This document shows, piece by piece, positions 21,785 to 29,367 of a stretch of DNA of 64,000 nucleotides. The stretch spans positions 208,438 through 272,437 of IMG/VR virus record IMGVR_UViG_3300042889_001503; one strand, written 5' to 3'. Each line of letters opens with the position of its first letter. The first letter of the stretch is position 1. The position numbers and the translations under genes are program-made. The DNA comes from a virus. Under the pieces are notes generated by a model. It saw only the letters and a list, made by a program, of their open reading frames with translations, made no database searches and was not told where the DNA came from.

Positions 21785-22540
21785 ATGAGAAATATATTTT
21801 TAATCCCCACTTCAATGGAGAGTAGATTGTGGAGGGATTTGGATTCCAATAAATTGACGTTTGAAAATTTATCGAAACCCAATAGTAATGAATGTACCAA
21901 GTGTTCCAATGAGTATGTGTATATTACCTCTGATGAGAAATTTGTTAGAGATGAATATATAACTGATGGACTTGAGGTAATTAAGGCAACACCAAAGTTG
22001 GTTGATGCTCAAGGATTGGTTAATAGAAGAGAATGGAAGAAAATCGTTATGACCAATGACTTGGAATTAACTGAGAATGGTATTCAACAGATTGGGGATT
22101 TATTTTTCCGATGGTTTGTTTTGAATCCTACCTGTGAGGAAGTTGAGATTGGTAAAACCAATAAACTCCTTGATGTATATGAGGACAAGTGGGAAGTGAG
22201 ATATCACATTTACGATATACACGAGAAACCGAAAAAGAATTTCTATTGTGGGGATGAGGTTGACTATGGGGAACAGTGTGACTTTCAATGTGAGAGATGT
22301 GTTAATTGTACCGGAGTTGATTATGGATATCTTCCAAAGGAGGATTTGGGTTATACCACTAAGATTGGGATTAAGGTTGTCGATGGTATGGTTAGACCTC
22401 TTATGGTTCCAAAGAAATATTTTGGTGAAGTTGAACATATACATTATAGTTCGGTATTTGATTGGTTATCTAAAAAGGATTACCTATCTGATAAACGAGA
22501 AGATATACAGAGAGAGTTTGAACAATACTTAAATAAATAA
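21785..22540 (+). CDS. Cys-rich protein with WFVLNPTCEEVE motif
   Basis: 251 aa. The central stretch LTENGIQQIGDLFFRWFVLN followed by PTCEEVE matches a W-F-V-x-N-P-x-C-E motif that I remember from several Bacteroidota phage hypotheticals. A second Cys group (CGDEVDYGEQCDFQCERCVN-type, at least five Cys) suggests zinc binding. C-terminal YSSVFDWLSKKDYL is a helical domain. Function unknown. Confidence 0.75.
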   Translation: MRNIFLIPTSMESRLWRDLDSNKLTFENLSKPNSNECTKCSNEYVYITSDEKFVRDEYITDGLEVIKATPKLVDAQGLVNRREWKKIVMTNDLELTENGIQQIGDLFFRWFVLNPTCEEVEIGKTNKLLDVYEDKWEVRYHIYDIHEKPKKNFYCGDEVDYGEQCDFQCERCVNCTGVDYGYLPKEDLGYTTKIGIKVVDGMVRPLMVPKKYFGEVEHIHYSSVFDWLSKKDYLSDKREDIQREFEQYLNK

Positions 22541-22549
22541 TATTGATAT

Positions 22550-22578
22550 ACCCCCGCTTATGTAGTTGGGGGTTTTTT
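22550..22578 (+). terminator. Rho-independent terminator
   Basis: ACCCCC-N12-GGGGGT with T run. Confidence 0.85.
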
Positions 22579-22635
22579 ATTTGACATTGGGGATATAATT
22601 GATTATTCTTTAATTCCATAAGGTATATAACAATT

Positions 22636-23043
22636 ATGGTAAAAACAAAATCAATTTCGTTTCTCAAATACAATAGGTTTGAGTTCGGAGAACAAATCGT
22701 TAGTCAATTCGTGGTCTTTGAATGTAAGTGGCTATTCTCAATCATCTTCTTTTATTTTCATAAATCTCTTGGTAGTCAGGATAGGTTTCATACCCACGCT
22801 TTTAACGCGTGGTCTGTAAAACTGTTTGGGGGATATGATGAGCACATCTTGGATGACGAGGTTGGTGGGGAATATCATATTGTTAGACGTGAGAAGGTCT
22901 TGGTTTACTTCCCCCGGGATTCGTATCATCGGATATCTAATAGTGATGGATGTATGACGGTATTGTTCTCGGGTCCTTGGAAAAAGACTTGGAAGGAATA
23001 TGTTAATGGGGAAGTTGTTCACTACGGTTGGGGTCGGGAATGA
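22636..23043 (+). CDS. Cupin-fold protein
   Basis: 135 aa. HTHAFNAWSVKLFGGYDEHI gives the H-x-H metal motif, with the glycine turn GGEYH and the second box YFPRDSYHRI. A hydrophobic N-terminal stretch (WLFSIIFFYF) may pack in the barrel or touch the membrane. Small cupins act as sugar epimerases, dioxygenases or binding proteins; the substrate is not readable here. Confidence 0.7.
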   Translation: MVKTKSISFLKYNRFEFGEQIVSQFVVFECKWLFSIIFFYFHKSLGSQDRFHTHAFNAWSVKLFGGYDEHILDDEVGGEYHIVRREKVLVYFPRDSYHRISNSDGCMTVLFSGPWKKTWKEYVNGEVVHYGWGRE

Positions 23044-23054
23044 CGGACCTCTGA

Positions 23055-23096
23055 CCACCCGAACTCCCTCCGGTCGTATTCAAATCCCCCCGCCCC
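23055..23096. repeat. 42-bp intergenic repeat, copy A
   Basis: 40 of 42 bases match copy B at 25208-25249. The right half (TTCAAATCCCCCCGCCCC) looks like the T-loop and acceptor end of a tRNA, but no tRNA body is present. It follows a stop codon and precedes a T run. Confidence 0.7.
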
Positions 23097-23113
23097 CTTT
23101 TTTTGAAAAAATA

Positions 23114-23145
23114 TTTGTTAATATAAACTTTTTATATTATCTTTG
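23114..23145 (+). promoter_or_regulatory. Host-type promoter TTTG-N20-TATCTTTG
   Basis: TTTG 23114-23117, TATCTTTG 23138-23145, 20 nt before the ATG at 23166. Confidence 0.75.
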
Positions 23146-23165
23146 TGGTATTAAAATAAACTACT

Positions 23166-24242
23166 ATGATAAATCAGGAATTATTGGCTGAGGCAACAAA
23201 TAAATTTAAGACATCGAATGACGACATTAAGTTAGAGGGGAATATTATTGACCTATTGATGAAATGTTATATTAAGTATGACCCATCAAAGAGGGGGAAT
23301 ACTCTTCAGAAGTTGATTATCGAATATTTGGGTAAAGACGTTCTTACGATTCCGGCTACTTGGAACTGTGGGGACTTTGCGTTGGGTGTAGAATCATTCA
23401 AGGGGAATAAGTTATTGAGTAAGATTTTAAAGAAATTGGATTATATCATTGGGGAGACTAAGGTTAAGGATTCTAAATCTATGATAAAGATGAGAAATGA
23501 CATTATTCAAAGATTCTTTGAAATTGTTTCAACCTTCTATGAGATTAAGACATCTTATTTGAATGATAAGGGTTCCTACACAATTGGGAACATTAGGACA
23601 TATCAGAATTATCACAACTTGATTGTTTTATTGGTTGACTGTGAGGATTCGTTTAATTATAAACTTCTTTCAATTCCGAAGGAGGATTTAAAGGAGTTTA
23701 AGATGCACCACCAACACGGAACTAAGGAATCTAACAATGATACAAAGAACCCCCATTTATCGTTTCACGTTAAGAAGGGTTCTGATATTGAAGATAGTTT
23801 AAAGAAGTGGGAGTTACCGGGAGGTTTTGAGGGATTGAACAAGGTATGTAAGATTCAAAGTAGTAAAGTTCGTAGAAATAGTTCAAAGTTGACAAAGGAA
23901 CAATATGATTACATCATAAATGATGAGGTTAAGTTATTCTTTAGTGAACGTGGTTTTGAGGATTATGTAATTGACAATGAGATTGACATTATTCCGTATA
24001 TCTACAAGAAATTCCGTAACATTAAGAAAAGTTCATATAGTAGAGGGGAATCTTATTGGGAGAATGACATGGGTGAGGTTTTATTTTATTATCAGAACCG
24101 GTCTTACATTGTATATGATAGTGTACTTGAGGATATATCTGAAAAGTTTAATTTAACTTATAAGGATGTTATGAATTATCTATCCGTATATTTTGATTTG
24201 AGGTATCCTAATTTGAAACACTATCAGGTTTTGGAGAATTAG
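23166..24242 (+). CDS. PD-(D/E)XK nuclease-like protein
   Basis: 358 aa. WNCGDFALGVE (Asp on a strand) and, about 70 residues later, FYEIKTSYLND (E-I-K) followed by IRTYQNYHNLIVLLVD form the D...ExK and beta-strand pattern of restriction-type nucleases. The C-terminal 120 residues are rich in charged and aromatic residues and may recognise DNA. Its own promoter and isolated position between 42-bp repeats suggest a transferable unit. A homing or restriction-like activity is inference. Confidence 0.55.
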   Translation: MINQELLAEATNKFKTSNDDIKLEGNIIDLLMKCYIKYDPSKRGNTLQKLIIEYLGKDVLTIPATWNCGDFALGVESFKGNKLLSKILKKLDYIIGETKVKDSKSMIKMRNDIIQRFFEIVSTFYEIKTSYLNDKGSYTIGNIRTYQNYHNLIVLLVDCEDSFNYKLLSIPKEDLKEFKMHHQHGTKESNNDTKNPHLSFHVKKGSDIEDSLKKWELPGGFEGLNKVCKIQSSKVRRNSSKLTKEQYDYIINDEVKLFFSERGFEDYVIDNEIDIIPYIYKKFRNIKKSSYSRGESYWENDMGEVLFYYQNRSYIVYDSVLEDISEKFNLTYKDVMNYLSVYFDLRYPNLKHYQVLEN

Positions 24243-24250
24243 ATATATTG

Positions 24251-24282
24251 AACCCCCCGCTTTTATTGGTTGGGGGTTTTTT
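24251..24282 (+). terminator. Rho-independent terminator
   Basis: AACCCCC-N14-GGGGGTT with T run. Confidence 0.85.
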
Positions 24283-24322
24283 ATTTGAAATTAATTGTTT
24301 ATACTTAAGAAAAAAAGTTATT

Positions 24323-24748
24323 ATGAAAAAGTTATTGTTATTATTTGCTCTGTTGTTGATGATTGGGTGTAATATGCCTGTTTATAAAACATATCACACA
24401 GATAAAATTTATTTAAGACAATTGGTGAATCGTGATGTTACGGAAACTCATACTTCGGGTTCGTTCTTTTTGATTGCCGGTTCGGTTAGTTCGGATAGTG
24501 AAACCCAAACTGTTATAAAAGTTATGGGTGAGGTTAATGGTGAATATCGTTTTATGCAATTTGATTTTACTAAAGCAAGAATCAAAATTGATAATAAGGT
24601 CACCACCCCATATATTGTTTTGAATTATGTGGACGATGAAAATAAATCAGTTGATTACTTATTGGAATACGATTACAACGTAAAGTCCGTTACCATTATT
24701 TGTCCGGAACAATATTTACCTGAGAAATTATTACCAATTCAAATATAG
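24323..24748 (+). CDS. Lipoprotein
   Basis: 141 aa from the ATG at 24323; the longer in-frame extension runs through the terminator. The signal MKKLLLLFALLLMIGCNMP has a lipobox with Cys at residue 16. Beta-rich mature part. Probably anchored in the host envelope, as superinfection-exclusion lipoproteins are, but no family is recognised. Confidence 0.8.
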   Translation: MKKLLLLFALLLMIGCNMPVYKTYHTDKIYLRQLVNRDVTETHTSGSFFLIAGSVSSDSETQTVIKVMGEVNGEYRFMQFDFTKARIKIDNKVTTPYIVLNYVDDENKSVDYLLEYDYNVKSVTIICPEQYLPEKLLPIQI

Positions 24749-24755
24749 AGATATT

Positions 24756-25205
24756 ATGGAAAACGAAGATAATATAATAAACCTTGCCAACTTTTATGAT
24801 GGACCTTATGGTGGTGTTCCATCTCGGATTGCAACACCTCAACCCACCTTTAATGAGTTCCCGGATAACAAGGAAATTGATGTCCCCGAAAAATTAAAGG
24901 ATGTTGTTAAGAAGATGTGTCCCGAGATTTTGAATATTGTTTCGGTTGGGTATAGAGAACAAACTGTTTATAACCCTATGAACTTTGAACCGGTATACAA
25001 GTATTTGGTTGGTGTTGATTTATATTTTGATAATCATAATGGAATGAAAAAAGGTAAACACGAATATAGTAAGGAAATTGATGATTATTTTAAAATGACA
25101 TACGGTAGTGAGATGGATTTTATATCCTTTCACGTTCAGTCATTTATCTTTCCCCCCGAGAAGACCACTAAGGACAAGTTCTTTGAGTTGTTTGGTAAGG
25201 TGTAA
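24756..25205 (+). CDS. Hypothetical protein
   Basis: 149 aa. Pro-rich N-terminus (GVPSRIATPQPTFNEFPDN), helix (PEKLKDVVKKMCPEIL), then strands (YLVGVDLYFDNHNG). It ends right before repeat copy B. No family recognised. Confidence 0.68.
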   Translation: MENEDNIINLANFYDGPYGGVPSRIATPQPTFNEFPDNKEIDVPEKLKDVVKKMCPEILNIVSVGYREQTVYNPMNFEPVYKYLVGVDLYFDNHNGMKKGKHEYSKEIDDYFKMTYGSEMDFISFHVQSFIFPPEKTTKDKFFELFGKV

Positions 25206-25207
25206 CC

Positions 25208-25249
25208 CCACCCGAACTCCCTCCGGTCGATTTCAAATCCCCCCGCCCC
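25208..25249. repeat. 42-bp intergenic repeat, copy B
   Basis: See copy A (23055-23096). Here the C-run can also pair with GGGGG at 25264-25269 to form a terminator that abuts the late motif at 25270. Confidence 0.7.
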
Positions 25250-25269
25250 TTTTATTTTGGAGTTGGGGG

Positions 25270-25277
25270 ATATTTAT
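25270..25277 (+). promoter_or_regulatory. Late-promoter-like motif GGGGATATTTAT
   Basis: The core follows the 3' arm of the terminator directly; 15 nt to the ATG at 25293. Confidence 0.55.
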
Positions 25278-25292
25278 TATAAAAGATATATT

Positions 25293-25625
25293 ATGTTTTC
25301 AGCAGGTGGAGTTTATGTAATGGTAGCAGGAATCCTATTGGGATTAGCTGTTATAGGTGGGTCAGTTTATTATGTTAATAAAATGTTTGCTGATAACACT
25401 CAGGAAATATTGGTTCGGTTTATTTTATTAATATTCACCTCATTGGTTGCGTTATTTATTGTTGATAAGGTAATTGCTTGGCAGGTTAAACTATTGAGTG
25501 ATGAGCAGAATGGGCAATTATTTGATTTGATTAAAACATTGGTGTTAATGATATTCTCGTATTACTTTGGAACTAAAGAAGGAGTTGAAACCAATGGTGA
25601 CCAAAATAAGAAAGATAAAGAATGA
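25293..25625 (+). CDS. Holin-like membrane protein
   Basis: 110 aa from the ATG at 25293. Three predicted membrane helices (about residues 7-27, 38-62 and 80-94) and a short charged tail (GTKEGVETNGDQNKKDKE). IKTLVLMIFSYYFGTKEG resembles the last helix of several phage holins. The late motif and the small size fit a holin, though the endolysin is 31 kb away, so the role is provisional. It overlaps the next ATG by 4 nt. Confidence 0.6.
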   Translation: MFSAGGVYVMVAGILLGLAVIGGSVYYVNKMFADNTQEILVRFILLIFTSLVALFIVDKVIAWQVKLLSDEQNGQLFDLIKTLVLMIFSYYFGTKEGVETNGDQNKKDKE

Positions 25626-25927
25626 AAATTATTATAACAGAAGAACAGTATGGTAGAATGTTTAATTCCAAACTTTGGTTAAGACGTAACTATGATTTGG
25701 TTAAACAGGAGTTGAAGGCTACAATGGACTTCACCCGGGACCGTATCTGTGATAAAGATGAATTTGAAAATTTTGAATATTATTTCTTCTCCGTGTTTAT
25801 GGATTGCCTTCACCCTTATTATTATGAGGAAGAGAATTTTGATTATAAGGAATTTCAAACCACGTTAACTGATATGTTCTATGTTGAATGTACCGAGTTT
25901 TATTTTAACGGTAGAGAGAAATGTTAA
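25622..25927 (+). CDS. Leader-peptide protein (IITEE)
   Basis: 101 aa. Leader MKIIITEEQYGRMF; then a Tyr/Phe-rich acidic helical body (YYFFSVFMDCLHPYYYEEE). First of a four-gene leader run. No WF module. Confidence 0.75.
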   Translation: MKIIITEEQYGRMFNSKLWLRRNYDLVKQELKATMDFTRDRICDKDEFENFEYYFFSVFMDCLHPYYYEEENFDYKEFQTTLTDMFYVECTEFYFNGREKC

Positions 25928-25948
25928 CACCCCTTTTAAAGTTAAGGG

Positions 25949-25956
25949 ATATTTAT
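25949..25956 (+). promoter_or_regulatory. Late-promoter-like motif GATATTTAT
   Basis: Ends 5 nt before the ATG at 25962. Confidence 0.55.
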
Positions 25957-25961
25957 TTGAT

Positions 25962-26327
25962 ATGAGAATTATTATAACAGAAAGTAAATTTAAAAGTATG
26001 GTTACCAAAATGGTTGGGTATGATTTATCCCACCGTATTGAGATGATTACAAGTTGGGAGAATTTAACCGGTTCGGAAAAACATAATGTATTTGGTGATA
26101 ATAAATCTATTTTTGTTCAGTATCAAAACCATTATGGTCCGATGTATATATTTTCAAATTTTAAAGGACATAATTATTTGGCTCAAAATCAAAAAGGTAA
26201 ACTATGGTTTATTGTTGATACAAGTACTGGATACGAAATAGATTACTATGATTTTTTACAAATGCTTAATCTTGATATGACGGGTATTAGTTTAAGAAAA
26301 ATAATCGATGAATTTGCTGAAGAATGA
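25962..26327 (+). CDS. Leader-peptide protein (IITES)
   Basis: 121 aa. The start at 25962 is set by the motif and leader MRIIITESKFKSM; the upstream extension overlaps the previous gene. Beta-rich middle with HYGPMYIFSNFKGHNYL, C-terminal helix LRKIIDEFAEE. Overlaps the next gene by 4 nt. Confidence 0.76.
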   Translation: MRIIITESKFKSMVTKMVGYDLSHRIEMITSWENLTGSEKHNVFGDNKSIFVQYQNHYGPMYIFSNFKGHNYLAQNQKGKLWFIVDTSTGYEIDYYDFLQMLNLDMTGISLRKIIDEFAEE

Positions 26328-26662
26328 AAATAATAATTACAGAAAGTAAAGTTGGGCAAGTAAAAAATTTAGTACAAGAAATTATTGATGATGAGTTAAA
26401 TAACTTACGTCAAGAGGCTGATGAAGAGTGGGGTTTGGGTGAAATGGATGAGATAAATGAGGTTGGTTCTGTTGAAAAGATTGTTGTTGATGAAATAAAA
26501 ACAACTGATGGTATTAGTGTTAATGTCAATCTTTATTTAAACACAGATAGAGAAGATTTTGAAATAATTTTACCAATGATTGAATATACTATTGAGCAAT
26601 GGATTCCTAATGCTAAAATTCATATAAACAAAATATATCTAAATGAAAATAATAATTACTGA
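26324..26662 (+). CDS. Leader-peptide protein (IITES), acidic
   Basis: 112 aa. Leader MKIIITESKVGQVKNLVQEI, acidic linker (EADEEWGLGEMDEINEV), beta domain, end NENNNY. Its last 20 nt are also the leader codons of the next gene in another frame. Confidence 0.76.
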   Translation: MKIIITESKVGQVKNLVQEIIDDELNNLRQEADEEWGLGEMDEINEVGSVEKIVVDEIKTTDGISVNVNLYLNTDREDFEIILPMIEYTIEQWIPNAKIHINKIYLNENNNY

Positions 26663-26963
26663 GAGACAGAATAATTTATTGATGGAGGATTTACCCATTA
26701 GTCTTCGTAGACGAATTAATTATAATATTCTTAAAGACCATTTGGATTTTTCCATATTAGAATCCGTTAATCCTTGTGATTATAGTACATTAGGGGATTT
26801 TATTGGTGAGATGTGTGATATGATGGTTGTGGATTTTTTAGATGATTTTGAATATGATAGCGGTCTAAAAGTTAGTCCAAAAGATAAAGATGATTTTTAT
26901 TATTTTATGACTGATAATTTTGCTGATTACCTTCAAGAATTTTATGATAAACAATGTGCGTAA
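26643..26963 (+). CDS. Leader-peptide protein (IITER)
   Basis: 106 aa. Leader MKIIITERQNNLLM; body very acidic and aromatic (DFLDDFEYDSGLKVSPKDKD). Starts inside the previous gene (20-nt overlap). Function unknown. Confidence 0.74.
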   Translation: MKIIITERQNNLLMEDLPISLRRRINYNILKDHLDFSILESVNPCDYSTLGDFIGEMCDMMVVDFLDDFEYDSGLKVSPKDKDDFYYFMTDNFADYLQEFYDKQCA

Positions 26964-26968
26964 CCGAT

Positions 26969-26976
26969 ATATTTAT
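26969..26976 (+). promoter_or_regulatory. Late-promoter-like motif GATATATTTAT
   Basis: Fifteen nt before the ATG at 26992. Confidence 0.5.
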
Positions 26977-26991
26977 ATTAAAACAAATTAT

Positions 26992-27483
26992 ATGAAAAAA
27001 ATTGTAAGATTAACTGAAGGAGAGTTAACAAATTTAATAAAAAGAATATTAAAGGAGGATTCGACAAAAAATAATTGTCATAAAGAATATACAAACCCTG
27101 AATCCAATACAGACCCATACATATATAGAATGGGTCCGGAATGTATTTGGCAAACTAAAAGTGATAAAACAAAAAAACAAATAGGTAAAGAAATACCTGA
27201 TTGGATTTCATTATATAAAAATGAAAAGGCAAACCAAAAACTTGATAAATGGTTCCCAAACGCTAAATCGGATTGTTCAAAATGTAAAAATGGTGGTATT
27301 AAAAAAACCCCACCATCTGATTTAATTAAGAAAAAAGTTGATTTAGTTAAGGGTAAAATTGGTGAAAATAAATGTCCTAAAACCATAAATTGTATGCCGT
27401 CACCTAATGGTAAACCTAACCCTTGTGATGATTTTTTTATTAGTTACTGTATCAAATCAGGTAAGACTTCGGCAACATATTAA
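26992..27483 (+). CDS. Leader-peptide protein (RLTE...RILKE type), Cys-rich
   Basis: 163 aa. The leader is a longer class: KIVRLTEGELTNLI then KRILKED (site after L-K-E). The body is Lys/Cys-rich: CHKEY, CIWQTKSDK, CSKCKNGG, CPKTINCMP, CDDFFISYC (about nine Cys), suggesting zinc binding or disulfides. I recall the same leader style (RLTESDL...RVxxEQ) from many marine phage hypotheticals. Confidence 0.75.
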   Translation: MKKIVRLTEGELTNLIKRILKEDSTKNNCHKEYTNPESNTDPYIYRMGPECIWQTKSDKTKKQIGKEIPDWISLYKNEKANQKLDKWFPNAKSDCSKCKNGGIKKTPPSDLIKKKVDLVKGKIGENKCPKTINCMPSPNGKPNPCDDFFISYCIKSGKTSATY

Positions 27484-27488
27484 TAATT

Positions 27489-27950
27489 ATGAAAAAGAAA
27501 ATTATAAAATTAACGGAATCAGATTTAAAAAACATTGTGATGAGAATTATCAATGAACAATTTGATATGGACTACTACGACATTATTTTGGATTTATATA
27601 ACGAGGTTGGTCTTGAGGGTATGACTGATGAAGAAATTGAATATTTGAAAAGTGGCGGTGAGAGTAATGTCCCTGAAAGATTTTTGGGTGGAGACTTGGA
27701 TATTGATTCTGAGGAATCTGAAGATTTTGGTGGACTTGATAGATTCAAGGAAATTATGGACGGATACAATCATAAGATTGTGGATACCGCTCCCGACGGT
27801 AAGTTGAGAGTTGTCTTTAGAGAAAACCCTGAGATATTGGAAAGACTTGATGGTGTGGTTCCGGAATCATTAATAGAAGTTAGACAAGGACATATAATCA
27901 TTCTTGTTCCTGAAAATTGGACGGATGATATTTTCGGAGAAGAAATATAA
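27489..27950 (+). CDS. Leader-peptide protein (KLTESDL...RIINEQ type), acidic
   Basis: 153 aa. Leader KKIIKLTESDLKNIV then MRIINEQ (site after I-N-E). Very acidic body (DLDIDSEESEDFGGLDRF) and a C-terminal beta region (LIEVRQGHIIILVPENW). Cotranscribed with the gene above; a terminator follows. Confidence 0.75.
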   Translation: MKKKIIKLTESDLKNIVMRIINEQFDMDYYDIILDLYNEVGLEGMTDEEIEYLKSGGESNVPERFLGGDLDIDSEESEDFGGLDRFKEIMDGYNHKIVDTAPDGKLRVVFRENPEILERLDGVVPESLIEVRQGHIIILVPENWTDDIFGEEI

Positions 27951-27956
27951 TTTAAG

Positions 27957-27983
27957 ACCCCACCTTGACAGTGGGGTTTTTTA
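27957..27983 (+). terminator. Rho-independent terminator
   Basis: CCCCAC/GTGGGG stem and T run. Confidence 0.85.
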
Positions 27984-28012
27984 TTTCTATCTTTAGACAA
28001 AACTTAAACATT

Positions 28013-28195
28013 ATGTCAAAACATTATCAGGTAGATTATTATTTAATCTATGAAGGAGGGGGTAAAGCATCTCAATCAACAACACTAATTATGGAATCAG
28101 ACTCTGATTCGGAAGCAATTAGAAAAATTAAAGGTAAGAATAATTTAACATCCAATGTTAAAGAAATTCAAATAATTAAAATAAAAAAATCTTAA
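28013..28195 (+). CDS. Small hypothetical protein
   Basis: 60 aa from the ATG at 28013 (the longer frame runs through the terminator). Strand-rich start (HYQVDYYLIYEGGG), helix (SEAIRKIKGKNN), Lys-rich end. A TATCTTTA element lies upstream. Confidence 0.65.
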   Translation: MSKHYQVDYYLIYEGGGKASQSTTLIMESDSDSEAIRKIKGKNNLTSNVKEIQIIKIKKS

Positions 28196-28199
28196 CATT

Positions 28200-28484
28200 A
28201 TGTCAGAACAAACACCAAAAACAATTGCAGTATTCGCTACAGAATATTATGAAACATCAATCACCAGAGAACCGGTAGAATTAACCCTTGCAGATTATCC
28301 TGAATTGGAAGGTATGTCACAGGACGAAGCTATTAACTATGTTGAATTAAATGCTTCGGATATGGCATCAACAAATCCTGATATGTATGAATCATTGGAG
28401 GAAGAATTAAATGATATGGATATTCGTAGAGACAAAATCACGAATGAAACCCAAGAAATTAACGCGGTAGCTGAAATGTTTTAA
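28200..28484 (+). CDS. Small acidic hypothetical protein
   Basis: 94 aa, strongly acidic (ELEGMSQDEAINYVELNASD). Five nt after the previous gene. No family recognised. Confidence 0.65.
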   Translation: MSEQTPKTIAVFATEYYETSITREPVELTLADYPELEGMSQDEAINYVELNASDMASTNPDMYESLEEELNDMDIRRDKITNETQEINAVAEMF

Positions 28485-28490
28485 GAATTA

Positions 28491-28523
28491 AACCCCAATT
28501 ATTTATTTAGTTGGGGTTTTTTT
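28491..28523 (+). terminator. Rho-independent terminator
   Basis: AACCCCAA-N12-TTGGGGTT with T run. Confidence 0.88.
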
Positions 28524-28525
28524 AT

Positions 28526-28533
28526 TATCTTTG
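28526..28533 (+). promoter_or_regulatory. -7 element TATCTTTG, leaderless start
   Basis: Ends 4 nt before the ATG at 28538 and overlaps the terminator tail. Confidence 0.65.
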
Positions 28534-28537
28534 TCAA

Positions 28538-28798
28538 ATGAAAAAGTTGGTATTCAAATATTTTGACACATTTTGTTACGGGGAACTAATTCCGGATGAG
28601 GGTGACTCTAATTGGATGAAACCATTTATTGAGTATAATGCGTTTGGATATTCAATTAACGAAAACTATCTATTTTATAATGGAGGTTTGATGGACGATG
28701 TTATGGGGATGTTTAGTGTCGGTAAAGCTGACTTTAGAGAATATTTAATGGAGTGGTTTCAAAATAGATATAATTTACCGGTATCAAATGTTGTGTAA
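28538..28798 (+). CDS. WF-module protein without leader
   Basis: 86 aa from the ATG at 28538. Starts MKKLVFKYFDTF with no [I/L]-x-E site; C-terminal FREYLMEWFQNRYNLPVSNV is a clear WF module. Host-type promoter. So the WF module also occurs in proteins not predicted to be packaged. Confidence 0.72.
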   Translation: MKKLVFKYFDTFCYGELIPDEGDSNWMKPFIEYNAFGYSINENYLFYNGGLMDDVMGMFSVGKADFREYLMEWFQNRYNLPVSNVV

Positions 28799-28815
28799 TA
28801 AATAAAAATAAAAAA

Positions 28816-29094
28816 ATGAATGAGTTAACAGTTGCTGTAACGTGGAGACGAAAAGATAAAACAAATTATTTTGATATTAAATTCCCAAAGGACCAAGAGT
28901 TATTATCGGTTAAGGAATCAATAATGATGTTGGCTGCCGGTATGTCTATGTTAATTAAAGCCGGACACAAACGAGGAGATTTTAAAGATTACGAAATGTT
29001 TGAACACGTAATTGATTATATGAAAAGTGAGTTTGTTTCTACAGAATCATTTGAAGACGCTACTATCCAACCAAACACAATTAAGAGTGAGTAA
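28816..29094 (+). CDS. Small hypothetical protein
   Basis: 92 aa. Beta start (LTVAVTWRRKDKTNYFDIKF), a hydrophobic helix (ESIMMLAAGMSMLIKAG) and an acidic end. Overlaps the next GTG start by 8 nt. Confidence 0.66.
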   Translation: MNELTVAVTWRRKDKTNYFDIKFPKDQELLSVKESIMMLAAGMSMLIKAGHKRGDFKDYEMFEHVIDYMKSEFVSTESFEDATIQPNTIKSE

Positions 29095-29347
29095 TAAAAG
29101 AGAACAAAACATTTTTAAATTTTTAGATATTACCTATGGTAGTTGTATATTATTTGAAAACGATACGTGTTACTATATTGCCGGTGTTTGTATCTATTAC
29201 AAAAGTTCTAAACAAGTTGGGTGGACAGGTGTTACTCATTTAGATTTAGTTAGAACTTTTGGTGAAGGAAGATACTACCCCCAACTAAACAAATGGTTCT
29301 CTGAGAAATATAATTTAGAAGTTATTAAAACCCCCATCTTTAATTAG
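29087..29347 (+). CDS. WF-module protein without leader
   Basis: 86 aa if the GTG at 29087 is the start (it overlaps the upstream stop). Middle YGSCILFENDTCYYIAGVCI; C-terminal LDLVRTFGEGRYYPQLNKWF followed by SEKYNLEVIK is the WF module. The stop lies in the terminator and late-motif block. Confidence 0.65.
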   Translation: MSNKREQNIFKFLDITYGSCILFENDTCYYIAGVCIYYKSSKQVGWTGVTHLDLVRTFGEGRYYPQLNKWFSEKYNLEVIKTPIFN

Positions 29348-29355
29348 ATTGGGGG
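29331..29355 (+). terminator. Terminator fused to the late motif
   Basis: CCCCCATC.../GATTGGGGG, with the G arm running straight into ATATTTAT; the same arrangement occurs at 25264-25277. Confidence 0.6.
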
Positions 29356-29363
29356 ATATTTAT
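29356..29363 (+). promoter_or_regulatory. Late-promoter-like motif GGGGATATTTAT
   Basis: Ends 4 nt before the ATG at 29368. Confidence 0.55.
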
Positions 29364-29367
29364 TTAT

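Noticed and set aside
23055-25249. tRNA genes at the 42-bp repeats
   Set aside because: Only a T-loop-like 3' end is present; no matching acceptor 5' strand, D-arm or anticodon stem can be drawn. I found no tRNA elsewhere in the window.
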